A stretch of 52,422 nucleotides of DNA from Bacillota bacterium (GCA_021793315.1 JAJYSZ010000001.1:1-52422), one strand, 5' to 3'. Positions 1-8,411 are shown, numbered from the stretch's first letter. Notes: generated by a model not told the origin, from the sequence alone. Numbers and translations are program-made.

Positions 1-718
1 CGGCGAGCTGCGGCAGCTCGGTGGCTAGGCGGGCCGCGAAGAGCTCCGGATCACCTGTCGTGACGCAACGGATGCGCCCGGACTCCCGCTTGCGGCCCAT
101 GTCCTGGGCGAGCAGCTCCGCCAGCAGCTCGCCGGGATCGAGCAGGCTCGCCCAGCCCGCCGTGAGCTCGGCGAGCACTTCTGTGAAGTGCGGCAGATGG
201 GTGCAACCGAGCACGACCGTATCGCAGCCGGATTGTCGCAGTTCGGCCAGCGGCCCTTGCGCCTCTCTGGCCACCTGGGTCCTGCTCGCGCCGCCCGCCT
301 CAGCCAAAGCGATGAGTGCAGGGCACGCTACCTCCAGTACAGGCTCGGCGATGGCCCGACGGTACGCATGGGTGCGGCAGGTGTTGCTGGTCGCGAGCAC
401 ACCCACCCGGGCAGCGGCGGCGACGCCGCGCGCGACGGTCCCAATCACCCCGTGCACCGGGCCGCCGAACGCCTCTCTGGCCGCATCGAGCGCGAGCGCG
501 CTTGCGGTGTTGCAGGCCAGAACGAAAGCCTCCGCCGCCTCGCGCCGCGCCAGCGCGGCAAAAGCGGCGACATCGCGACGCACGTCCTCGGCTCGGCGGT
601 CGCCGTAGGGAAAATGCATCTGGTCGCTCAGATAGAGGTAGTCCCGTTCGGGCATTCGGCGCCAGAGCGCCGCCAGCACGGTAAGGCCCCCGATGCCTGA
701 GTCGAAGAGCGCGATCAC
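1..718 (-). CDS. murI: Glutamate racemase, 3' end outside window
   Basis: This enzyme interconverts L- and D-glutamate and supplies D-Glu for peptidoglycan in the cytoplasm. The minus strand reads open from a GTG at 718 to the window edge, so the C-terminus is missing. The translation begins VIALFDSGIGGLTVLAAL, the family N-terminal motif. Both catalytic cysteines are visible, in ACNTAS (about residue 70) and GCTHLPH (about residue 178). A GAGGAGGT box seven bases upstream fixes the GTG start. The gene is divergent from the SDR gene at 826. About 239 residues are seen of a usual 260-280, so only a short tail is lost. Confidence 0.9.
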   Translation of the reverse strand, partial: MIALFDSGIGGLTVLAALWRRMPERDYLYLSDQMHFPYGDRRAEDVRRDVAAFAALARREAAEAFVLACNTASALALDAAREAFGGPVHGVIGTVARGVAAAARVGVLATSNTCRTHAYRRAIAEPVLEVACPALIALAEAGGASRTQVAREAQGPLAELRQSGCDTVVLGCTHLPHFTEVLAELTAGWASLLDPGELLAELLAQDMGRKRESGRIRCVTTGDPELFAARLATELPQLA

Positions 719-825
719 GGGCAGGACCTCCTCACAGCGGGGGCGGAGCAGGAGCCGGGAGGCCGCGGGCGAACGGAGGCGGTGGATCTCCCGAACAGAG
801 TTGCCGCGTCTAGGGGGACTCGGAT

Positions 826-1512
826 GTGATGAGCGAGTCGTGGCACGGGCGCAGGGCGGTCGTCGTCGGCGCCCAGGGCGGCGTCGGCAAGGTGATCAGC
901 CAGAAGCTGCGCCAGCGCGGAGCCCACGTCGTGGCGATGGTCCGCAAACCTTATACGGACCCAGCGGCAGATCTCGAGGTGGTCCTTTCGCCGCTTTCGG
1001 ATCAGGCAAGCGTGCTCGAGGCCTGCCGCCAGGTGGCCCGCGGCCCGGTGGATGCCCTCTTCGTCGCGAGCGGCGCGTACGCAGGCGGAACCGCGATCGA
1101 GGCAACGCCAGCTGACGTATTCGAGCATCTTCTCTGGACCAACGCGCGCCTGCCCTACTACCTCCTGCAGGGCCTCGTCGGTCCCTTGCGGGAGCAAAAA
1201 GGCCGGGCTGTCCTGATCGGCGCCCTGGCCGCCGAGGAGCCTCGTGCCGGGCAGGCCGCCTACGCGATGGCAAAAGCCGCCCTCCATAGTATGGTTCGAT
1301 CCGCGGGGCGCGAACTGCAGGGGTCCGGCGCCACGATCAACGCGTTGCTGCCATCCGTGATCGACAGCCCCGAGAATCGTCAGGCGATGCCCAAGACGGA
1401 CCCCTCGCTCTGGGTCTCGCCCGGGCGCCTCGCGGAGCTCGCGCTGACGCTGGCCGATCCCGCCGCCAGAGATCTCCAGGGTGCCTTGATTCCGGTGCGC
1501 GGCCGCCTCTAG
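826..1512 (+). CDS. SDR-family oxidoreductase resembling dihydropteridine reductase
   Basis: This is a 228-residue short-chain dehydrogenase with a Rossmann fold. The N-terminal nucleotide motif is VGAQGGVG (about residue 14) and the catalytic pair is YAMAK. The position 13 residues before that Tyr, normally the catalytic Ser, is Ala. The C-terminal stretch LLPSVIDSPENRQAMPKTD matches the pattern of quinonoid dihydropteridine reductase (LP..DTP.NR..MP..D), a family that also lacks the Ser. A pterin or other quinonoid substrate is therefore an inference. GTG at 826 and ATG at 829 are both possible starts, behind an AGGGGGA box. The stop overlaps the stop of the convergent HAD gene by two bases. 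Confidence 0.75.
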   Translation: MMSESWHGRRAVVVGAQGGVGKVISQKLRQRGAHVVAMVRKPYTDPAADLEVVLSPLSDQASVLEACRQVARGPVDALFVASGAYAGGTAIEATPADVFEHLLWTNARLPYYLLQGLVGPLREQKGRAVLIGALAAEEPRAGQAAYAMAKAALHSMVRSAGRELQGSGATINALLPSVIDSPENRQAMPKTDPSLWVSPGRLAELALTLADPAARDLQGALIPVRGRL

Positions 1513-2153
1513 GCGTCCGCTTCGAGGTCCGCGCGGCCGATCTCGCGCAGCAGGGGCAAAATGGCTGCGGGATCCTCCAGCACGAAGTCGGCGCCGGCTG
1601 CCCGCAGGGCAGGTCCGCCAGCCCAGCCCCAGATGACACCGATGGCCGGGAGTCCTGCGGCCTTGGCCGCCTGCACATCGCTCGGCGCGTCTCCGACATA
1701 CGCGACCGGCCTGCCGCCAAGCTGGCGCATGGCGTGCAGGATCGGTTCGGGACTCGGCTTGTGGTGCTGGGTATCGTCACGGCAGACGACGCACGCGAAG
1801 TCTTCCAGCCAGCCAAGGCGCCTCAGTTCCCGCTCGACCGCCCAACGCCGCTTGGACGTCACGATGCCGGGGCGGATGCCCTGCGCCGGCAGACTCGCCA
1901 GGAGATCCGCGATGCCAGGAAACGCGGCGATGCTTTCCTGTTCAAGCCGGTAAAGCGGCTGCATCCGCTTCCAGAGATCGAAGTAAACGTCCGGCGGCAT
2001 GTCCGCCGACGCCGCGTCGTGCGCCACCAGGAAGCGCACCACTACCTCTTCTTCGATGACGAGGCCACGATCCCGGAAGGCGTTTTCGGCTGCGCGGCGG
2101 TGCGCCGGTCCTGAGTCGACGAGCGTGCCGTCCAGGTCGAAGAGCACGTACAC
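1509..2153 (-). CDS. HAD-superfamily phosphatase (phosphoglycolate phosphatase/PpaX-like)
   Basis: A 214-residue haloacid-dehalogenase-type hydrolase, probably acting on a small phosphorylated metabolite or pyrophosphate in the cytoplasm. Motif I is FDLDGTLVDSG at residues 5-15, motif II is the T of PGIVTSKRR, and motifs III and IV are KPSPEP and YVGDAPSDVQAA. A helical cap lies between motifs I and II, as in class IA HADs. The GTG at 2153 is preceded by GGAGG at seven bases. The frame stays open far upstream, but that part is arginine-rich non-coding sequence. The precise substrate cannot be read from sequence. Confidence 0.85.
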   Translation of the reverse strand: MYVLFDLDGTLVDSGPAHRRAAENAFRDRGLVIEEEVVVRFLVAHDAASADMPPDVYFDLWKRMQPLYRLEQESIAAFPGIADLLASLPAQGIRPGIVTSKRRWAVERELRRLGWLEDFACVVCRDDTQHHKPSPEPILHAMRQLGGRPVAYVGDAPSDVQAAKAAGLPAIGVIWGWAGGPALRAAGADFVLEDPAAILPLLREIGRADLEADA

Positions 2154-2237
2154 CGACGCGCCTCCTTCCACCCTCCGGCCGGCGACGGCAGGAGGGCGTT
2201 GGCTGTTTGCAAAACTCTCGCACAGGAGGCGGTAGCT

Positions 2238-2822
2238 GTGCAAGCCACCCGCGACCCCGGCCTGCCGCCCGCGGATGCGGTCGAACGCCTGCAGCGGAGC
2301 CTGCCCAAGGAAATCGTGCTGCCGGCCGGAAGGCCCGCGGCCGTGCTGGTGCTGCTCTATCCGAGTCATGGCTTTTTGCACGTCACCCTGACCCGGCGCA
2401 CCGAGGATCTGGCGCATCACAAGGGTCAGATCGCCTTCCCCGGGGGCTCGTGCGATCCGACCGACCTCGACTACTGGTCCACCGCCCTCAGGGAATCCCG
2501 CGAGGAGGTCGGCCTGCTGGGATCGCCGCGTCGGCTGGGCTTTCTGCCGCCCATCTTCATCCCGGTCTCCGGCTTCGCCGTCGCCCCCTGCGTCGGCTAT
2601 CTGCCGCTGCCGCCAGAGTTCGCGCCGCACGCGGGTGAGGTGGCAGCCCTCCTGGAACCGGCACTCGAGGAGCTCTGGCCGCTCGAGGACTGGGAGGACG
2701 TGCCGCTCAGGACGGGCGGTGCCGTCCGCCTGCCCTACTACTCGTGGCAGGGCCACAAGATCTGGGGGGCCACGGCGCGCATGCTGCACGCCCTGCGCGG
2801 CTTTCTCGAACGCCAGGGCTGA
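2238..2822 (+). CDS. NUDIX hydrolase, CoA pyrophosphatase type
   Basis: This 194-residue protein is predicted to hydrolyse a nucleotide pyrophosphate, most likely coenzyme A, as NudL/YeaB proteins do. The NUDIX box runs from FPGGSCDPTDLDYW to ALRESREEVGLL (about residues 75-105) and keeps the metal-binding REXXEE core. The upstream G(Q)IAFPGG and the following PXXIXVSGFXVXP pattern are typical of the CoA-specific group. The GTG at 2238 follows AGGAGG at eight bases; the frame is also open upstream to 2199 but without a ribosome site. The gene is divergent from the HAD gene. Confidence 0.85.
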   Translation: MQATRDPGLPPADAVERLQRSLPKEIVLPAGRPAAVLVLLYPSHGFLHVTLTRRTEDLAHHKGQIAFPGGSCDPTDLDYWSTALRESREEVGLLGSPRRLGFLPPIFIPVSGFAVAPCVGYLPLPPEFAPHAGEVAALLEPALEELWPLEDWEDVPLRTGGAVRLPYYSWQGHKIWGATARMLHALRGFLERQG

Positions 2823-3023
2823 AGGCGCTGCAGCGCCACCCCGAGCATCGCCGGGGCCAGCAGCCAACCGCCATGCGGCCACGGCAGGACGGTGCCGCGG
2901 CCGAACACCGGCGCAGCGCGCATCGCGTACGCGACAAGGCTCGCGGCCGCAACCGGACAAAACTGCGCGGCGACCATTCGACCGGCAAAGGTTTCACGGC
3001 CAGAAGGGCGGCCGCTGCGACCG

Positions 3024-3226
3024 ATGGCGGCCGCCTGCCTGGTCGCCCGTGGGCAGTCGGCGGTGGACCACCGCGTCGTCGAGGTCACGCTGACGCCGAG
3101 GGAGAGGCGGTGCTGCAGGCGTTGACGATCGCCCACAAGGAGGAGCTCGTCAGGCTGGCCACCGTGTGGCGCAGTCTGTCGGCGATCACCGAAGGCAGGA
3201 CGCCGGTTGCCGGCGACAAGACATGA
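3024..3226 (+). pseudogene. Remnant of a MarR-family regulator (C-terminal part, frameshifted)
   Basis: Two frames together give the wing and last helix of a MarR-type winged-helix protein. The first frame contains LVARG and DHRVVEVTLTP. One base later the adjacent frame continues EGEAVLQALTIAHKEELVRL and ends at a TGA at 3224. Restoring one G near 3098 would rejoin them as LTPEGEAVLQ, the usual MarR wording. The N-terminal half is not recognisable. The call rests on family consensus recalled from memory, so confidence is moderate. Confidence 0.45.
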
Positions 3227-3262
3227 CGACTGCCGCCCCGGCAGGGCGGCAGTCGCCTTGTT
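3227..3262 (+). terminator. Hairpin terminator between convergent units
   Basis: A perfect 12-bp stem (3227-3238 with 3244-3255) and a 5-base loop start directly after the stop codon of the MarR remnant. They are followed by CCTTGTT, a weak T tract. The minus-strand side also lacks a strong T run, so it may act in both directions at modest efficiency. Confidence 0.6.
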
Positions 3263-3294
3263 CCAGCGATGGCGACGATTCCTGCGGGACCGGG

Positions 3295-4221
3295 TCAGTA
3301 GCCGCGCTCGCGGTCGACGATGCCGACCATCGGCTCGCCTTGCAGGTAGCGCCTGAGGTTCTCCGCGGCGAACGTGCAAACGAGCCGGGGTTCGCTCGGT
3401 CCCGAACAGTGCGCGGATATGTAGCAGTTCGGCAGATCCCAGAGCGGACTCTCCTCCGGCAGAGGCTCCCGCTCGAACACGTCGAGCTGGGCCATGGCCG
3501 GCCGGCCCCTGCGCAGGGCCGCGATCAGGTCCCGCTCCACGATAGCGTTGCCCCGCCCGACGTTCACCAGGATCGAACCCTCGCGCATCCCCGCGAGCAC
3601 CTCGGCGTCCACGATGCCGTCCGTCTCGGGCGTCGCGGGCAGCACGAGGACGAGCGCATCGACGCCAGCGGCGAAATCGCGCATCTCGGTCGGAAGGAAG
3701 TGCCGGTCACAGATCTCCCCGCCACGGTCGGTGCGGCTGAGGCCCCAGACCTCCATGCCGAAGGCCCGGCCGAGACGCGCCACCTCCGAGCCGATCGAGC
3801 CCAACCCTGCCACGCCGAGCCGCTGCCCGCGCAGGGATGGGCCGATCACCCTGCGCCAGACGTGCTCGCGCTGCAGTTGGCGCATCTCGAAGATGCCGCG
3901 CCGCAGCGCGAGAAGATAGGCGAAGACGTGCTCGCTCATGACGGTCGAGAAGGCTCCGACCACCCGGGTCAGGGTGATGTCGTCCGGCGTCTGACCAACG
4001 ATCAGGTCGACTCCGGCGCCGAGCCACTGCACCCAGCGCAGCCGCGGCATCCTGGCCAGGACCGCCGGCGGCACACCCCAGGCGAAGAGAACCTCGGTGT
4101 CCTCGAGGTGAGGCTCTGCCTCCGTGAGGGTCGCGGCGCCGAAAATCTTGGCGTGCGGGGCGACCTCCTGCAGGGCTTCGACATAGCTTTGCGTCTCCTG
4201 GGCATAGACGAGGATCTGCAA
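3295..4221 (-). CDS. D-isomer-specific 2-hydroxyacid dehydrogenase
   Basis: A 308-residue NAD(P)-dependent reductase of the D-2-hydroxyacid dehydrogenase family, the group that includes glyoxylate/hydroxypyruvate reductases. The nucleotide-binding motif is GVAGLGSIGSEVARLG near residue 138. The catalytic Arg sits in VNVGRGNAI, the Glu in DVFEREPLPEESPLW, and the His in ISAHCSG. The last two are close to the C-terminus, as expected. The start is uncertain: the TTG at 4221 gives a natural N-terminus (MQILVYAQE) but has no clear ribosome site. Substrate not determinable. Confidence 0.85.
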   Translation of the reverse strand: MQILVYAQETQSYVEALQEVAPHAKIFGAATLTEAEPHLEDTEVLFAWGVPPAVLARMPRLRWVQWLGAGVDLIVGQTPDDITLTRVVGAFSTVMSEHVFAYLLALRRGIFEMRQLQREHVWRRVIGPSLRGQRLGVAGLGSIGSEVARLGRAFGMEVWGLSRTDRGGEICDRHFLPTEMRDFAAGVDALVLVLPATPETDGIVDAEVLAGMREGSILVNVGRGNAIVERDLIAALRRGRPAMAQLDVFEREPLPEESPLWDLPNCYISAHCSGPSEPRLVCTFAAENLRRYLQGEPMVGIVDRERGY

Positions 4222-4335
4222 GGTGTGCGGGCCGGCCCGGGCCAGCCCGACTTCCCCCTTTCACGCTGAACGCTTCCGGTCGTCGGTGAGGCTTTCTCTG
4301 CGACCGACTTGCCTCCCTTCTGCGTTGGCCGGACA

Positions 4336-4364
4336 CAGGCTCGGGCCGGATGCTCTGCTATAAT
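4336..4364 (+). promoter_or_regulatory. Probable -10 element upstream of the aspartase/fumarase gene
   Basis: A perfect TATAAT lies at 4359-4364, about 50 bases before the ATG at 4415, in an otherwise GC-rich gap. The expected -35 position (about 4336-4341, CAGGCT) is a poor match, so the promoter may depend on an activator. Confidence 0.5.
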
Positions 4365-4414
4365 TTTTCGTGTTCCGCCAGCAAACGCTTCGTACGTCCA
4401 AAAGGAGTGTCGAT

Positions 4415-5803
4415 ATGCCACGCATCGAACGTGACGCCCTGGGCGAGGTCTCGATCCCCGACGGCGCACTCTGGGGTGCGCACGCGCAGCGCTCGCACGA
4501 AAACTTCCCCATCAGCGGCCGCCTGCCGCGGCCGGAATTCCTTGCGGCAGGCGCCTACGTGAAGCGCGCCGCGGCCATTGCCCACGCGGCGACCGGGCGC
4601 CTGGAGCAGCGGACCGCCGACGCCATCGTCTGGGCCGCCGACCAGGTGATCGCAGGCCGCCACCTGGACCAGTTCATCGTCGACGTGTACCAGGCCGGGG
4701 CCGGCACGTCCTTCAACATGAACATGAACGAGGTGCTGGCGAGCCTAGCCAGCATCCACCTCGGCGGCAAGCCGGGCGATCACGCGGTTTCGGCCCACGA
4801 CCACGTCAACATGGGCCAGTCGACGAACGACATCTTCCCGACCACGATGCGCGTCGCCGCGGCCCTGCTCTGGCGCAAGACCCGCGGCCAGGCGCTCGCC
4901 CTGGCCGACGCGTTCCAGGCCCTCGCCCAGCGCACCGACGACGTGCTCAAGACCGGTCGCACGCATCTGCAGGACGCCGTCCCCATTCGCTATGGCCAGG
5001 AGTTCTCGGGCTACGCCGGGGCCCTGCGCCAGGCAGTCGAGCAGGCGGATGCCGCAGTCCAGTACGTCTACGAACTGAACGTGGGCGCCACGGCGAACGG
5101 CACTGGGCTGAACGCCGAGCCCGGCTATCCCGAGGCTACGGCGAGGGAGCTCGCGCAGCAGCTCGGGTTGCCCTTCCGCCCGCCGCAGAACCGTTTCCGC
5201 ATCACGCAGAGCATGGGCGATTTCGTCTTCTTCTCCGCGGGGCTGCAGGTGCTGGCGATCGAGCTCTCGCGCATCGCCTCCGATCTGAGGCTGCTGTCGT
5301 CGGGGCCGCACGCGGGCATCGGCGAGGTCCAGCTGCCCGCCGTGCAGCCCGGCTCCTCCATCATGCCCGGCAAGGTCAACCCGTCGATCCCCGAAATGGT
5401 CAACATGGTGGCGCTCGACGTGATCGGCGCCCACGCCACGGTCGCCACCGCTGCACAGTACGGCCAGCTCGAGCTCAACGTGATGATGCCCATGGTGGCG
5501 GACCGCCTCGTGGAGTCTCTGATCATCCTCGGCAACACGTGCGAGACCTTCCGGACGCGCTGCGTCACAGGGATCACGGTCGATGCCGAACGGAGCCTGC
5601 GCCTTCTGGAGGGATCAGGCGCGCTCGCCACGGCGGTGGCACCCTACGTCGGTTACGCCAAGGCGGCCGAACTGCAGAAGGAAGCGAATCGCAGCGGCCG
5701 CAGCGTGCGCGACCTGGTTGTCGAGCAGGGTCTCCTGTCCGCGGATCAGGCGGATCGGGCGCTGGACCTGCGCACCATGACGGAACCGGGCGTCGCCGGC
5801 TAA
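4415..5803 (+). CDS. aspA: Aspartase/fumarase superfamily lyase, probably aspartate ammonia-lyase
   Basis: A 462-residue homotetramer-type lyase that reversibly removes ammonia from aspartate, or water from malate, to give fumarate. The signature loop GSSIMPGKVNPSIPEM holds the catalytic Ser, and TGRTHLQDAVPIRYGQEF and MGQSTNDIFPTT are the other two conserved regions. The stretch QLELNVMMP after the signature and the VNP-S-IPE variant favour aspartase over class II fumarase, but this is not decisive. The ATG at 4415 follows AAAGGAG at seven bases. A hairpin follows the gene. Confidence 0.8.
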   Translation: MPRIERDALGEVSIPDGALWGAHAQRSHENFPISGRLPRPEFLAAGAYVKRAAAIAHAATGRLEQRTADAIVWAADQVIAGRHLDQFIVDVYQAGAGTSFNMNMNEVLASLASIHLGGKPGDHAVSAHDHVNMGQSTNDIFPTTMRVAAALLWRKTRGQALALADAFQALAQRTDDVLKTGRTHLQDAVPIRYGQEFSGYAGALRQAVEQADAAVQYVYELNVGATANGTGLNAEPGYPEATARELAQQLGLPFRPPQNRFRITQSMGDFVFFSAGLQVLAIELSRIASDLRLLSSGPHAGIGEVQLPAVQPGSSIMPGKVNPSIPEMVNMVALDVIGAHATVATAAQYGQLELNVMMPMVADRLVESLIILGNTCETFRTRCVTGITVDAERSLRLLEGSGALATAVAPYVGYAKAAELQKEANRSGRSVRDLVVEQGLLSADQADRALDLRTMTEPGVAG

Positions 5804-5816
5804 CGGGCCGAACCCG

Positions 5817-5848
5817 AGGCGCCCGTCCGCATGCGCGGCGGGCGCCTT
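5817..5848 (+). terminator. Terminator hairpin after the aspartase gene
   Basis: AGGCGCCCG-T-CCGC pairs with GCGG-CGGGCGCCT around an ATGC loop, a 13-bp stem with one bulged T. Only TTCCCGTT follows, so the T tract is weak. Confidence 0.6.
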
Positions 5849-5880
5849 CCCGTTGCCGCCGCGCCCGTGAGATTGGCTCG

Positions 5881-5909
5881 TTGACATCCGCCGCTGCCTG
5901 CCGTACGAT
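5881..5909 (+). promoter_or_regulatory. Sigma-A-type promoter of the aspartokinase gene
   Basis: TTGACA at 5881-5886 and TACGAT at 5904-5909 are separated by exactly 17 bases. The predicted start near 5916 gives a leader of about 29 bases, too short for a lysine riboswitch or T-box. Confidence 0.8.
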
Positions 5910-5944
5910 TCGGCGCAATATCGCCTGCCAAGGGAGGCGTCCCT

Positions 5945-7177
5945 ATGAGCGACGGGTCCCAGAAGTCTCCGGTCGTGCTCAAGTTTGGCGGCTCTTCGCT
6001 CGCGACGCCCGACCGCATCCGGCTCGTGGCCGAACGCATCGCGGAGCGGCGCCAGCAGGGCGACGCGGTGGTGGCTGTCGTTTCGGCCCAGGGCGACACC
6101 ACCGACGAGCTGCTGACGCGGTTGCGCGAGCTCGCGCCCGACGCCCCGGCCCGCGAGGTCGACATGCTGCTCGCAACCGGCGAACAGCAGTCGGCCGCCC
6201 TGGTCGCCGCGACGCTCGGCACCCTCGGCGTGTCCGCCGTCTCCCTGACGGGCTGGCAGGCCGGCATCGCCACCGATCCGAGCCACCGCCGCGCGCGCAT
6301 CCACGGGATCGCGCCGGAGCGCATACGCCGCCTCCTGGCCGCGGGTCACGTGGTGGTCGTCGCCGGCTTCCAGGGCGTGAACGACCTCGGTGACGTGACG
6401 ACCCTGGGCCGCGGCGGCTCGGACCTCACCGCGGTAGCGCTCGCGGCAAGCCTCGGCGGCAGCTGCGAGATCTACTCCGACGTGGACGGCGTTTACACCG
6501 CGGACCCTCGCATCGTGCCGGAGGCCCGACGCCTCGACGCCATCGGCTACGACGAGATGATGGAGCTTGCGGCGCTCGGCGCACAGGTCCTGCAGGGGCG
6601 TGCGGTGGAGCACGCCTGGCACCACGGCGTCGAGGTGGTGGCCCGCTCCACCTTTGCGGCCGGCCCCGGTACGAAGGTGCACGCCGCTGCCGGCACGGAA
6701 CGCATGCAGCCGGTCACGGGTGCCGCGCTCGACCGCCACGTGGCACGGATCCTCTGCGAGCGGGTGCCCGACCGTCCGGGCATCGCCGCGCAGCTGTTCG
6801 GATCCTTGGCCGAAGGAGCCATCAACGTCGACGTCATCGTGCAGAGCCCGAGCCACGATGGCCGCACCGACATCGCCTTCACCGTGGCGGACGAAGACGC
6901 CCCCCAGGCGGAGGAGATCGCCCGCCTGGCAGTGGCCCGCATCGGCGGCGGCCATGTCTCGCGCGATGCGGACGTCGCCAAGGTGTCCCTCGTCGGCGCC
7001 GGCATGGTCTCCCAGCCCGGCGTCGCCAGCCGCGTGTTCCGGACGCTGGCGGACGAGGGGATCAACATCATCGCGATCAGTACGTCGGAGATCAAGATCT
7101 CCTGTCTCGTGCGCCGCACGGATGCCGCACGCGGTCTTGAGGCCCTGCACCGGGCGTTCGGATTGGCTGAGGCGTAG
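5945..7177 (+). CDS. lysC: Aspartate kinase
   Basis: This 410-residue enzyme phosphorylates aspartate, the first step toward lysine, methionine, threonine and diaminopimelate. The kinase domain opens with VVLKFGGSSLATPDRI and contains TLGRGGSDLTAVALAASLG and IYSDVDGVYTADPRIV. The C-terminal third (about 265-410) holds two ACT-like regulatory segments (VPDRPGIAAQLFGSLA and GVASRVFRTLADEGINIIAI), so feedback inhibition by amino acids is expected. AGGGAGG seven bases before the ATG sets the start. It is monocistronic, with its own promoter and a hairpin overlapping its stop codon. Confidence 0.93.
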   Translation: MSDGSQKSPVVLKFGGSSLATPDRIRLVAERIAERRQQGDAVVAVVSAQGDTTDELLTRLRELAPDAPAREVDMLLATGEQQSAALVAATLGTLGVSAVSLTGWQAGIATDPSHRRARIHGIAPERIRRLLAAGHVVVVAGFQGVNDLGDVTTLGRGGSDLTAVALAASLGGSCEIYSDVDGVYTADPRIVPEARRLDAIGYDEMMELAALGAQVLQGRAVEHAWHHGVEVVARSTFAAGPGTKVHAAAGTERMQPVTGAALDRHVARILCERVPDRPGIAAQLFGSLAEGAINVDVIVQSPSHDGRTDIAFTVADEDAPQAEEIARLAVARIGGGHVSRDADVAKVSLVGAGMVSQPGVASRVFRTLADEGINIIAISTSEIKISCLVRRTDAARGLEALHRAFGLAEA

Positions 7178-7192
7178 GGGAAGCCCTACGCC
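7171..7192. terminator. Compact bidirectional hairpin spanning two stop codons
   Basis: GGCGTAGGG, loop GAAG, CCCTACGCC. The left arm contains the lysC TAG (7175-7177) and the right arm contains the TAG of the convergent aminotransferase gene (7186-7188 on the minus strand). There is no T tract. Confidence 0.55.
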
Positions 7193-8379
7193 GCGATCTG
7201 CCTGACCGCCTCCACGAACCGGCGCAGTTCGTCGCGCAGCGTGTAGAAGCCGCACGAGACGCGCACCGAGCTGTGCGGCGGCGGCAGGTGGCGCACGCGG
7301 AAGCCTTGGCCCCCGAGTTCCGCCGACACGTCCTCCGCCGTCCTGCCCTGCACCCGGAAGGCCACGAGTCCGGACATGGCCGCGGCGAGGCGCGTCTGCA
7401 TCTGCACGCCCTTCACCCCCGACAGTGCTTCGGCGAGCTCCCTGCCGAGGCTGCCGACCCGTGCCGCAGCCCAGCGCGGGTCGGAGGCCTCCTGCCAGCG
7501 AAGGCTGGCGACGAACCCGGCGAGCTGTGCCGGTGAGGGCGAGCCGATCTCGAAACGCCTGGCGCCCTGGGTAGGCTGGAAATGCGCCGCGCTCGCGTCG
7601 AGCAGGGTTCCGGAAAGGTAGCCGACGAACGTCGGCTGGCACTGGGCAATCCTCTGCTCCGCGACGTAGAGGGCGCCGACGCCTTCCGGGCCCATCAGCC
7701 ACTTCTGCCCCGGCAGGGCGTAGAAGTCCAGCTCGCTGCGGTGCAAGTCGATCTCGATGGCGCCGGCGGCCTGGGCCGCGTCCACCACCGTGATCAGTCC
7801 CTCGCTGCGCGCCCACTTGCCGATCTCCTCCACCGGCAGCACTTCACCGCTCGTCCAGAGCACGTGCGAGAAGGCCAGAGCCTTGGTCTGCGGCGTCTGC
7901 CGCGAGGCGAAGGCGTGAAGCCATGCCCTGGGCGTCGGCTCCTCCGGCGTGTCGACGAAGGTGACGCGCACGCCGGTACGCCGGGCGAGAGCCGCGAGCG
8001 GCATCAGAAGGCCGGGATGCTCTTCTCGGGTAGTCAGGATCTCGTTGCCCCGCTGCCAGGTCGTGCCCCAAAGCGCGATGTCGAGGCCGTCGGTCGTACG
8101 CGGCGTCAGGGCGATCTCGTCGACCGCCGCGGCGAACCGCCCGGCCAGGAGGGCCCTCGCCTCCTCGCGCATCGCCTGGCTGTGCCTGTAGTGGTCCGGT
8201 CCGATGCGACCCTCGTCCAGTTCGGCTGCCAGCACCGCCTGCATCGCCTCGCCGCTGCTCCGCGGCAGCGGTCCGAAGGTGCCGTTGTTCAGGTAGACCT
8301 CGCGCTCCACCGCTGGCAGGTCACGCCGCAGGCGCTCGACCCGCGGGCCGTCGTTGCCCTCGTCACGGAAAGCCTCCAT
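7186..8379 (-). CDS. Class V aminotransferase-fold PLP enzyme (cysteine-desulfurase-like)
   Basis: A 397-residue PLP-dependent protein of the class V aminotransferase/isopenicillin N epimerase-like group. VYLNNGTFGPLPRS near the N-terminus is the usual opening. VVDAAQAAGAIEIDL binds the cofactor, and the Schiff-base Lys is in ALPGQKWLMGPEGVGALYV. No active-site cysteine loop of IscS/SufS type is apparent, so desulfurase activity should not be assumed. The ATG at 8379 is preceded by GGAGG at seven bases. It is divergent from the transporter gene at 8471; substrate unknown. Confidence 0.8.
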   Translation of the reverse strand: MEAFRDEGNDGPRVERLRRDLPAVEREVYLNNGTFGPLPRSSGEAMQAVLAAELDEGRIGPDHYRHSQAMREEARALLAGRFAAAVDEIALTPRTTDGLDIALWGTTWQRGNEILTTREEHPGLLMPLAALARRTGVRVTFVDTPEEPTPRAWLHAFASRQTPQTKALAFSHVLWTSGEVLPVEEIGKWARSEGLITVVDAAQAAGAIEIDLHRSELDFYALPGQKWLMGPEGVGALYVAEQRIAQCQPTFVGYLSGTLLDASAAHFQPTQGARRFEIGSPSPAQLAGFVASLRWQEASDPRWAAARVGSLGRELAEALSGVKGVQMQTRLAAAMSGLVAFRVQGRTAEDVSAELGGQGFRVRHLPPPHSSVRVSCGFYTLRDELRRFVEAVRQIAA

Positions 8380-8411
8380 CCGATCGCCTCCGCTCAGCCG
8401 ATTCGCTCCCT

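Larger units (their letters stand above)
2823..3294. other. Gene-poor interval between NUDIX and dehydrogenase genes
   Basis: Apart from the MarR remnant and the hairpin at 3227-3255, nothing here supports a gene. One minus-strand frame carries a hydrophobic stretch (about 2830-2990) resembling two membrane segments, but it has no ribosome site and no recognisable family, and its N-terminal part is arginine-rich. Confidence 0.5.

Noticed and set aside
2830-2990. Hydrophobic minus-strand stretch resembling two membrane helices
   Set aside because: No ribosome site, no recognisable family, and the rest of the frame is arginine-rich; could be a remnant but is not supportable.
5910-5944. Lysine riboswitch or T-box in front of lysC
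   Set aside because: The strong promoter leaves a leader of about 29 bases, too short for either structure.
5615-7816. Open minus-strand frame of 733 codons opposite aspA and lysC
   Set aside because: Antisense to two clear enzymes; composition is that of a GC-rich shadow frame (Arg, Gly, Ala and His rich) and no motif or ribosome site is present.
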